Shown one piece after another: positions 1 to 5,617 of a stretch of DNA of 9,311 bases (position 1 is the stretch's first letter; every line of letters starts with the position of its first letter). Below the pieces are notes generated by a model that saw only the letters and a program-made list of their open reading frames with translations, was not told the DNA's origin and ran no database searches. The position numbers and the translations under genes are program-made. The DNA is from Butyricicoccus_A sp964387535 (GTDB lineage: Bacteria; Bacillota; Clostridia; Oscillospirales; Butyricicoccaceae): the NCBI GenBank assembly GCA_964387535.1, contig CAYLXH010000092.1:1-9311 (forward strand), written 5' to 3'.

Positions 1-591
1 GTGGAATGCGCCGGACACGGCGAGCGGGACCGCACGGCGTGCGCCGGCCTGCTTGCAGGCGGTAATGGCTTCTTCCAGTGCTGAAGCGGTTCCGGCGATG
101 ACGAGCTGACCGTTGCAATTGTAGTTGACAGGCAAAATGACGCCGTTTACCCGAGAACAGATTTCTTCGACGACATCATCGGTAAGACCGAGAATGGCAG
201 CCATACCACCGTCTGTGCGGTCGGCCGCGGCCTGCATCAACTCGCCACGGCGGCGAACAAGACGCAGGCCATCTTCCAGAGAAAGAATACCGGAAGCGGT
301 CAACGCAGTGTATTCACCGAGAGAGAAACCGGCACAGGCTTCCAGCTCCAATCCTCGTTCACGCAATGCAGCTGTAACAGCCAATGAACAGGTGAAGATA
401 GCAATCTGACTGTTGACGGTGCGGGACAGTTCTTCTTTGCTGCTGTCAAAGCAAAGCGAAGAGACGGACTCTCCGATGGTGTCGGAAGCGCACTCAAAAA
501 TCTGGCGAGCAGCAGTACTTGCTTCGTACACGGAACGGCCCATTCCGGGATATTGTGCGCCCTGTCCGGGGAAAAATGCGGTTGTCTTCAT
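1..591 (-). CDS. fabD: Malonyl-CoA:ACP transacylase FabD (partial, 3' end outside window)
   Basis: FabD transfers malonyl from CoA to the phosphopantetheine of AcpP, supplying the extender for FabH and FabF in the cytoplasm. The visible 197 residues start MKTTAFFPGQGAQYPGMG, the family N-terminus. The nucleophile elbow GFSLGEY lies at 88-94 (Ser90), the malonyl-carboxylate-binding Arg is about 115 (LVRRRGELM), and NGQLVIAG follows near 160. The last residue is the His of SGAFH, the family's catalytic base, so roughly the final third (family about 310 aa) is missing. I chose the ATG at 591 because AAGGAG (599-604) sits 7 nt upstream; the ATG at 597 is only 1 nt from it. The gene is divergent from the fabH operon, although in many Clostridia fabD lies inside that operon between fabK and fabG. 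Its leader is about 114 nt long from the predicted start site. Identity is very secure. Confidence 0.96.
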   Translation of the reverse strand, partial: MKTTAFFPGQGAQYPGMGRSVYEASTAARQIFECASDTIGESVSSLCFDSSKEELSRTVNSQIAIFTCSLAVTAALRERGLELEACAGFSLGEYTALTASGILSLEDGLRLVRRRGELMQAAADRTDGGMAAILGLTDDVVEEICSRVNGVILPVNYNCNGQLVIAGTASALEEAITACKQAGARRAVPLAVSGAFH

Positions 592-598
592 AATCATG

Positions 599-604
599 CT
601 CCTT
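599..604 (-). promoter_or_regulatory. Shine-Dalgarno of fabD
   Basis: AAGGAG on the minus strand, 7 nt before the ATG at 591. It decides between two in-frame ATGs (597 and 591) in favour of the inner one. Confidence 0.8.
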
Positions 605-652
605 ATTTGAAATATCATACATTAAAAATAGATATAATATCCGACATAGAAT

Positions 653-666
653 ACAAATAAATTTGT
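653..666. repeat. Perfect 6-bp inverted repeat in the fabD leader
   Basis: ACAAAT-AA-ATTTGT is perfectly palindromic over 14 bp. It lies in the predicted untranslated leader of fabD, about 40-50 nt downstream of its predicted start site. It could be a second regulator site or a short hairpin. The surrounding DNA is very AT-rich, so chance is a real alternative. Confidence 0.35.
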
Positions 667-690
667 TATTCAACTGATAGATAAAAAATG

Positions 691-719
691 TTGACAAATT
701 AGTACGAGTCAATTATAAT
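691..719 (+). promoter_or_regulatory. Consensus sigma-A promoter of the fabH-acpP operon
   Basis: TTGACA at 691-696, a 17-bp spacer, and TATAAT at 714-719 match the housekeeping consensus at all 12 positions. The expected start site is near 726, giving a leader of about 33 nt before the fabH GTG. The -10 is shared with the divergent fabD promoter, and a FabT-like operator begins just past the start site, where it would block initiation or promoter escape. Confidence 0.9.
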
Positions 720-740
720 AAACCGCAGATAGTTTGTCAA
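712..740 (-). promoter_or_regulatory. Consensus sigma-A promoter of fabD
   Basis: Read on the minus strand: TTGACA (740 down to 735), a 17-bp spacer (734-718), and TATAAT (717-712), again a full match to consensus. The expected start site is near 705. The -10 overlaps the fabH -10 by four bases inside the palindrome ATTATAAT (712-719). The -35 lies inside the putative FabT-like operator (731-747). Transcription would run back to back with fabH from start sites about 21 bp apart. Confidence 0.87.
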
Positions 741-747
741 TCAAAGT
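731..747. promoter_or_regulatory. Putative FabT-like (MarR family) operator
   Basis: AGTTTGTCAATCAAAGT fits the dyad ANTTTG-N5-CAAANT. That is the framework of the FabT box known from lactic acid bacteria, which I recall as ANTTTGATTATCAAATT; 12 of the 16 specified positions agree. FabT is a MarR-family repressor of fatty-acid synthesis that uses acyl-ACP as corepressor. The site spans about +5 to +21 of the fabH transcript and covers the fabD -35, so one bound dimer could repress both promoters. No regulator gene is in the window, so the cognate protein is inferred. Confidence 0.5.
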
Positions 748-758
748 TTTTTTGGGAA

Positions 759-1745
759 GTGATTACAATCGGAACAATAATAAAGGGCAGCGGAAGCTAT
801 TTGCCGGAGCTCTGCCTCACCAATGAGATGCTCACACACATGGTTGACACCTCGGATGAGTGGATTGTACAGCGTACCGGCATTCGCGAACGACGTCTGG
901 CTGTGCGGACGACGACCGAGGAGCTGGCGGTTCCTGCTGCGAAGCGGGCATTGGAAAATGCAGAGATTGCTGCCGATGCCATTGACCTGATCATCGCCTG
1001 CACGGCGACGCCAGACAGCTATACGCCGTCTCTGAGCTGCCGCGTTCAGGCTGCCTTGGGTGCAAGACAGGCCTTTGCCTTCGATCTGACGGCAGCTTGT
1101 TCTGGTTTTGTATATGCAACGGATGTTGCGGATACGTATCTTCGCAGCGGAAGGGCAAAAACCGTCTTGGTTGTCTGTGCAGAAAATCTGAGCCGTCTGG
1201 TGGATTATACAGACCGTTCGGTTTGCTGTATCTTCGGTGACGGTGCGGGTGCCGTTGTTTATCAGTGGGATGAGAACGAAGAAGGTATTTTGACAACGAA
1301 AATGGGCGCAGATGGAAGCCGCGGTGATGCACTGGTGGCGCGAGCGCTTCCGGTGGAGGATCCGCTGGCGCAAGATAGGAGCTTTCCCTCCTCAGACCGT
1401 TTTTTGCAGATGAACGGAAAGGAAGTCTTTCGGTTTACGGCACATGCTGTGCCAGAGGTGATTGATGCGGTGTTGGAGCAGTCGGGAATGACGGCGGAAC
1501 AGATTGATTGGATCGTCCCGCATCAGGCGAATCTGCGTATTCTCGATATGGTGTGCCGGAGATATGGACTGGATCCGGCACGCGTTTATGTAAATTTGCC
1601 AAAGGTGGGAAATACATCCAGTGCTTCCATTCCGATCTGTTTGGATGAGATGAGGCAAAAAGGACTCCTGAAAAAAGGACAGCTGGCCATCTTGGTCGGT
1701 TTTGGCGGAGGGCTGACGTATGGATCGGTTTTGATCCGTATCTGA
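759..1745 (+). CDS. fabH: Beta-ketoacyl-ACP synthase III FabH
   Basis: FabH starts fatty-acid synthesis by condensing acetyl-CoA (or a branched acyl-CoA) with malonyl-ACP to give 3-ketoacyl-ACP. The 328-residue product has the thiolase-fold Cys-His-Asn triad: Cys114 in DLTAACSGF, His255 in VPHQANLRI and Asn285 in GNTSSASIP. The C-terminal glycine-rich GFGGGLTYG is also present. TSDEWIVQRTGIRER at 31-45 is the usual CoA-binding N-terminal signature. Length is normal for the family. The start is the GTG at 759: no ATG fits the alignment to the FabH N-terminus, and no alternative start codon lies upstream in this frame. There is no well-spaced Shine-Dalgarno; the purine run GGGAA directly abuts the start. 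It is first in the operon, 28 nt ahead of fabK. Starter preference cannot be read from the sequence. Confidence 0.96.
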   Translation: MITIGTIIKGSGSYLPELCLTNEMLTHMVDTSDEWIVQRTGIRERRLAVRTTTEELAVPAAKRALENAEIAADAIDLIIACTATPDSYTPSLSCRVQAALGARQAFAFDLTAACSGFVYATDVADTYLRSGRAKTVLVVCAENLSRLVDYTDRSVCCIFGDGAGAVVYQWDENEEGILTTKMGADGSRGDALVARALPVEDPLAQDRSFPSSDRFLQMNGKEVFRFTAHAVPEVIDAVLEQSGMTAEQIDWIVPHQANLRILDMVCRRYGLDPARVYVNLPKVGNTSSASIPICLDEMRQKGLLKKGQLAILVGFGGGLTYGSVLIRI

Positions 1746-1761
1746 TGAGAATCACAACGAT

Positions 1762-1766
1762 GAGGG
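1762..1766 (+). promoter_or_regulatory. Shine-Dalgarno that fixes the fabK start
   Basis: GAGGG ends 7 nt before the ATG at 1774 but only 1 nt before the in-frame ATG at 1768. This supports the inner start, which also gives the family-typical N-terminus MKTKITELLGIEYP. Confidence 0.7.
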
Positions 1767-1773
1767 TATGAGG

Positions 1774-2721
1774 ATGAAAACGAAAATTACAGAACTTTTG
1801 GGCATTGAATACCCGGTATTTCAGGGAGCGATGGCTTGGATTGCAGAAGCGAACCTGGCGGCAGCGGTATCGAATGCCGGCGGACTGGGTATTATTGCCG
1901 GGGGAGCAGCGCCGGTTGACGTCGTGCGCAGTGAAATTCGGCATGCGAAGGAGCTCACCGACAAACCGTTTGCACTCAATATTATGCTGCTCAATCCGAG
2001 TGCAGACGATCTGGCGCAGTTAGTGTTGGATGAGGGAATTTCTGTGGTCACCACAGGTGCTGGTTCTCCTTCCAAGTATATGAAGCAGTGGAAAGAGGCT
2101 GGCGTTAAGGTGATTCCAGTCGTTGCATCAGTAGCATATGCCAGACGCATGGAGCGTATGGGAGCAGATGCCGTGATTGCGGAAGGGATGGAATCCGGAG
2201 GACATATTGGCGAGACGACAACGATGGCGCTGCTGCCGCAGGTCGTGGATGCGGTTTCGATTCCGGTTGTGTGCGCAGGAGGCGTTGCAGACGGCAGGGG
2301 AATGGCCGCAGCCCGGCTGTTCGGTGCAGAAGGTGTCCAGTGCGGTACGGTGTTCCTGAGTGCAGAGGAGTGTCGGATTGCAGAAAAATACAAAGATATG
2401 ATCTATAAGGCCAATGACATCTCGACGGTGGTTACCGGACGCGCGTCCGGACATCCCGTGCGTTCCCTCAAGTCCCCGCTGTCCCGTCAGTTGGTTCAGA
2501 TGGAGGGACATATTGAGACGCGCACTCTGGAAGAGATTGAGGCTATGACCGCGGGATCTCTGCGAAAAGCGGTGCAGGATGGGAATTTTGAAGAAGGCAC
2601 GTTTATGTCCGGACAGATTGCCGGACTAGTCAAGGGGCCGTCTACCTGTGCTGAAATTATTCGCAGCATGGTGGAACAAGCAGAGGAACTGCTTCGCACC
2701 GCGCCAATGCGGATCGGATAA
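1774..2721 (+). CDS. fabK: Enoyl-ACP reductase II FabK (FMN-dependent)
   Basis: FabK reduces trans-2-enoyl-ACP to acyl-ACP with NAD(P)H and FMN, the last step of each elongation round. It belongs to the nitronate monooxygenase-like TIM-barrel flavoproteins and is unrelated to FabI. The 315-residue product shows the N-terminal FQGAMAWIAEANLAAAVSNA, the GGLGIIAGG flavin loop (37-44), the SGGHIG motif with the probable catalytic His144, and the phosphate-binding CAGGVADGRGMAAA near 168-181. Length is close to the pneumococcal enzyme (about 320). The start at 1774 is chosen on Shine-Dalgarno spacing and N-terminal fit. It is the only enoyl reductase here. As FabK is not the target of triclosan, the cell's fatty-acid synthesis should tolerate that compound if no FabI exists elsewhere (inference). 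It lies 10 nt before fabG. Confidence 0.95.
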   Translation: MKTKITELLGIEYPVFQGAMAWIAEANLAAAVSNAGGLGIIAGGAAPVDVVRSEIRHAKELTDKPFALNIMLLNPSADDLAQLVLDEGISVVTTGAGSPSKYMKQWKEAGVKVIPVVASVAYARRMERMGADAVIAEGMESGGHIGETTTMALLPQVVDAVSIPVVCAGGVADGRGMAAARLFGAEGVQCGTVFLSAEECRIAEKYKDMIYKANDISTVVTGRASGHPVRSLKSPLSRQLVQMEGHIETRTLEEIEAMTAGSLRKAVQDGNFEEGTFMSGQIAGLVKGPSTCAEIIRSMVEQAEELLRTAPMRIG

Positions 2722-2731
2722 GGAGGAACGT

Positions 2732-3466
2732 ATGGGAAAACTTGCGATTGTAACCGGAGCATCCCGCGGAATCGGCGCAGCAGTTGCCAAAAAGTTGGCA
2801 GCAGATGGCTGCGACGTGGTGGTTAACTGCGTTTCTTCCGTAGAAAAAGCGGAGGCAGTTGCGGAAGAATGCCGGGCATTGGGTGTAAATGCATATGCTA
2901 TGGCATGGGACGTTTCGGACTATGATGCCTGTAAACAGGCAATGGAGACGATCAAACAGGAGATCGGTGTTCCGGAAATTTTGGTCAACAATGCGGGCAT
3001 CACACGGGATGGCCTGCTGATTCGAATGAAGCCGGAACAGTTTCAGAGTGTACTCAATGCGTGCTTGAACGGTACGTTTTATATGACTAGTCTTGCCGGG
3101 GCGCAGATGATGCGTGCACGGAAAGGCAGCATTGTCAATCTGGCTTCGGTATCCGGAATTGCGGGCAATGCCGGACAGGCAAACTATTCGGCGGCGAAAG
3201 CCGGTGTGATCGGTTTGACCAAGACAGCGGCAAAAGAGCTGGGGACACGAGGGATTCGAGTCAATGCCGTGGCGCCGGGCTTTGTTGAAACGGATATGAC
3301 TGCCAATCTGCCCGAATCTGTGCTGGAAGAGGCGGGAAAACGAATTTCACTGGGACGTTTTGGAAAACCGGAGGAGATTGCGGAAATTGTCGCCTTCCTC
3401 GCGTCGGAGAAGGCATCGTATATTACCGGACAGGTCGTCGCCGCAGACGGCGGCATGGCGCTGTAA
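2732..3466 (+). CDS. fabG: 3-oxoacyl-ACP reductase FabG
   Basis: FabG reduces 3-ketoacyl-ACP to (R)-3-hydroxyacyl-ACP with NADPH. The 244-residue protein is a classical short-chain dehydrogenase. It has the Rossmann motif TGASRGIG (8-15), NNAG (86-89), and the catalytic tetrad Asn113, Ser139, Tyr152 and Lys156 in the motif YSAAK. RVNAVAPGFVETDM and the C-terminal ITGQVVAADGGMAL are typical FabG signatures. The start at 2732 is preceded by AAGGAGG (2720-2726), which overlaps the fabK stop codon, so translation is probably coupled. Many SDRs look alike, but a full-length FabG between fabK and fabF leaves little doubt about its role. In the usual clostridial order fabD would sit just before this gene. 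Confidence 0.96.
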   Translation: MGKLAIVTGASRGIGAAVAKKLAADGCDVVVNCVSSVEKAEAVAEECRALGVNAYAMAWDVSDYDACKQAMETIKQEIGVPEILVNNAGITRDGLLIRMKPEQFQSVLNACLNGTFYMTSLAGAQMMRARKGSIVNLASVSGIAGNAGQANYSAAKAGVIGLTKTAAKELGTRGIRVNAVAPGFVETDMTANLPESVLEEAGKRISLGRFGKPEEIAEIVAFLASEKASYITGQVVAADGGMAL

Positions 3467-3482
3467 CGGGAAAGGAGTCAGA

Positions 3483-4718
3483 ATGGAACGAGTAGTGATT
3501 ACAGGTATGGGCGCGGTTACACCGCTGGGAAACTCTGTACCAGAATATTGGGAAGGCCTGAAAAATGGAAAAAACGGCATTGGTCCGATCACATCGTTTG
3601 ATACGGAAGGGTATAAGGCCAGTGTGGCAGGCGAGGTGCGCGGATTTGATCCGGAGACGTTTTTGGACCGCAAGGAAGCTGCCCATATGGACCGCAACTG
3701 TCATTTTGCTCTGGCAGCGGCGAATGAGGCAATGGAGCAGTCCGGATTGATGGATAGTGAGATTGACCCGTTTCGTGTCGGCACCTATATCAGTTCGGGC
3801 ATTGGCGGTATGAGCGTGTTTGAGACGGAATTTGAAAAGCTCATGAACAAGGGTCCACGCCGCATTTCTCCATTTTGCATTCCAATGATGATCAGCAATA
3901 TGGCGGCGGCGCATGTTTCGATGGCGCACGGTCTGAAGGGAAACAGTTATGCGCCGGTCAGTGCCTGTGCGTCCAGCACTCATGCTGTCGGAGAGGCCAT
4001 GCGTGCGATTCGTCACGGGTATCTGGATGCAGCAGTAGCCGGCGGTACCGAGGCCTGCATCACACGGATTGCGGTTGCCGGCTTTGCCAATATGCATGCT
4101 CTGACGCCGGAGAGCGACCCGGAACAAGCATGCTGTCCATTTGACGAGCGCCGCAGCGGCTTTGTGATGGGCGAAGGGGCAGGAGTTCTGGTTTTGGAGA
4201 GCCTGTCACACGCCAAAGCGCGCGGTGCGCGGATTATTGCCGAAGTGATCGGATATGGTACAACATCGGATGCGTACCACATTACGGCGCCGGATCCGAC
4301 TGGAGAAGGCCCGGCTCGTGCGATTCGCATGGCGATGGAGGATGGCGGCCTGAAGCCGGAAGACGTGACCTATATCAACGCGCATGGCACGTCGACCCCG
4401 GTGAATGATTCTTCCGAGACAGCTGCAATCAAGCTGGCTTTGGGCGACGCGGCGAAGCAGGTGAAGGTTTCTTCTACCAAGTCGATGACTGGACATTTGC
4501 TGGGCGCTGCGGGCGCCGTGGAGGCAATTGCCTGTGCAAAAGCGATTGAGGAGGGCGTGATCCCGCCGACGATTCATCTGGAGAATCCGGGCGAGGGCTG
4601 TGATCTGGATTATGTACCGAACACCTCCGTTGCCTGTGAGGTCGAAGCGGCGCTGTCGAATTCGTTGGGATTTGGCGGACATAACGCGACGATTGCGATG
4701 CGCCGTTACCGTGAATGA
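3483..4718 (+). CDS. fabF: Beta-ketoacyl-ACP synthase II FabF
   Basis: FabF elongates acyl-ACP by decarboxylative condensation with malonyl-ACP. The 411-residue product (normal length) carries the Cys-His-His active site: Cys162 in VSACASSTHA, His301 in NAHGTSTPVND and His338 in KSMTGHLLGAAG. Lys333 is in the same loop, and the C-terminal gate is GFGGHN (396-401). The start at 3483 follows AAAGGAG with 5-nt spacing. The reading frame stays open upstream into fabG, but MERVVITGMGAVTPLG is the family N-terminus and the upstream part resembles nothing in the family. No separate FabB is seen here; in Clostridia FabF generally covers elongation, and in some species it helps unsaturated-acid synthesis. 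Confidence 0.96.
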   Translation: MERVVITGMGAVTPLGNSVPEYWEGLKNGKNGIGPITSFDTEGYKASVAGEVRGFDPETFLDRKEAAHMDRNCHFALAAANEAMEQSGLMDSEIDPFRVGTYISSGIGGMSVFETEFEKLMNKGPRRISPFCIPMMISNMAAAHVSMAHGLKGNSYAPVSACASSTHAVGEAMRAIRHGYLDAAVAGGTEACITRIAVAGFANMHALTPESDPEQACCPFDERRSGFVMGEGAGVLVLESLSHAKARGARIIAEVIGYGTTSDAYHITAPDPTGEGPARAIRMAMEDGGLKPEDVTYINAHGTSTPVNDSSETAAIKLALGDAAKQVKVSSTKSMTGHLLGAAGAVEAIACAKAIEEGVIPPTIHLENPGEGCDLDYVPNTSVACEVEAALSNSLGFGGHNATIAMRRYRE

Positions 4719-4728
4719 GGGAATTACT

Positions 4729-5154
4729 ATGCAGGACAGTGAATTAAAAGCGTTTGCCTTTGCCTGTATTGATAAGTTGCAGGGCTCGGATGTCAGTTGT
4801 TTCAGCATCCAAAATGGGACGTTTTCTCTGACGATTGAAAAGCAGCATGGTGGCAGATCAAAGGAAACGCCCGTTGTCGATCTCGTGCAGGATCAGCCGA
4901 AGGAAGATCTCTCAGGAGAGACTGTCGTGCCGGCACCGTTGGTCGGAACATTCTATGCAGCGGCTTCTCCGGAGGAACCGCCATTGGCGCAGCCGGGAGA
5001 TACGGTAAAAAAAGGCGATGTTTTGTGCATCATTGAAGCGATGAAAATCATGAATAACATTGAAAGCCCGTGCGACGGCACGATTCGGCGGGTATTGGTC
5101 ACAAATGGAGATTTGGTGGAATACAATCAGCCGATGTTTGTGATTGAAGAGTAA
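4729..5154 (+). CDS. accB: Biotin carboxyl carrier protein AccB of acetyl-CoA carboxylase
   Basis: AccB carries biotin between the carboxylase (AccC) and carboxyltransferase (AccA/AccD) sites. The 141 residues consist of a variable N-terminal helix (1-40), a charged linker (about 41-63) and a biotinyl domain from about residue 66. That domain has PAPLVGTFYAAASPEEPP, where the thumb region is expected, and the biotinylation site EAMKIMN, with Lys106 as acceptor. The start at 4729 has GAGGG (4717-4721) overlapping the fabF stop, spacing 7. The frame is open further upstream inside fabF, but that extension is not protein-like for this family. Biotin attachment needs a BirA ligase encoded elsewhere. 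Confidence 0.95.
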   Translation: MQDSELKAFAFACIDKLQGSDVSCFSIQNGTFSLTIEKQHGGRSKETPVVDLVQDQPKEDLSGETVVPAPLVGTFYAAASPEEPPLAQPGDTVKKGDVLCIIEAMKIMNNIESPCDGTIRRVLVTNGDLVEYNQPMFVIEE

Positions 5155-5183
5155 GACACGATTGCGGAAAGGAAGTGGAGTGT

Positions 5184-5615
5184 ATGGTTTACAGTACAGA
5201 GGAAATTCAGCAGATCATTCCGCACCGCGATCCGATGCTGATGGTCGATTTCATTGAAGAACTGGACATGGAAAATGGGACAGTGGTCGGAGTCAAACAC
5301 TTTACCGGAGAGGAATTGTTTTTTGCAGGACATTTTCCGGGCAATCCGGTCGTCCCGGGAGTTTTTCTGATCGAAGCGCTGGCACAAACCGGAGCCACCG
5401 CAATTTTGTCGCGGGAAGAATATCGCGGCAAGACCGGCTACTTTGCTTCGTGGGATAAGATCAAGTTCCGCCGCAAGGTTTTGCCCGGAGAGACAGTCAC
5501 ACTTAAGGTTCAGTTGGTGAAAATTCGGGGACGCATGGTCGTCGCAGACGGTGTGGCGTATGTCGGAGATGAAAAAGCAGCACAGGGAACGTTTACCTGC
5601 GCGATCGGTGATTGA
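5184..5615 (+). CDS. fabZ: 3-hydroxyacyl-ACP dehydratase FabZ
   Basis: FabZ removes water from 3-hydroxyacyl-ACP to give trans-2-enoyl-ACP. The 143-residue hot-dog-fold protein starts with IQQIIPHRDPMLMVD, typical of FabZ, and has the catalytic His50 in AGHFPGNPVVPGV and Glu64 in FLIEALAQ. The ATG at 5184 matches the family N-terminus. An in-frame GTG at 5175 would add only three residues and lies just after the AAAGGA Shine-Dalgarno (5168-5173). The gene sits between accB and accC, as it does in many Clostridia and streptococci. Some clostridial FabZ-type enzymes may also feed unsaturated fatty acids; isomerase activity cannot be judged from sequence here. Confidence 0.95.
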   Translation: MVYSTEEIQQIIPHRDPMLMVDFIEELDMENGTVVGVKHFTGEELFFAGHFPGNPVVPGVFLIEALAQTGATAILSREEYRGKTGYFASWDKIKFRRKVLPGETVTLKVQLVKIRGRMVVADGVAYVGDEKAAQGTFTCAIGD

Positions 5616-5617
5616 GT

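Noticed and set aside
698..716. ATTAGTAC-GAGTC resembles the start of the Bacillus FapR operator
   Set aside because: From memory the FapR box is ATTAGTACCTAGTCTTAAT. The match needs a one-base gap and the right arm does not form the dyad. It also lies in the spacer of a consensus promoter, where partial matches arise easily. The FabT-like site is a better fit.
741..1373. 210-codon minus-strand open frame opposite fabH
   Set aside because: It lies wholly antisense to a clear FabH. Its composition is rich in Arg, Cys and Ser, typical of a shadow frame, and it has no recognisable domain.
2648..2731. Upstream ATG extending FabG into fabK
   Set aside because: It overlaps the fabK 3' end, and the extension does not resemble FabG. 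The ATG at 2732 has a near-perfect AAGGAGG.
3360..3482. N-terminal extension of FabF into fabG
   Set aside because: The frame is open by chance. The extension is Arg/Ser-rich, overlaps fabG, and the ATG at 3483 has a good Shine-Dalgarno and the family N-terminus.
3423..4127. 234-codon minus-strand open frame opposite fabF
   Set aside because: Shadow frame opposite a gene with all catalytic residues intact; no domain and no ribosome site noted.
4600..4728. Upstream extension of AccB into fabF
   Set aside because: Chance open frame inside fabF; the real start at 4729 has a suitable ribosome site and normal length.
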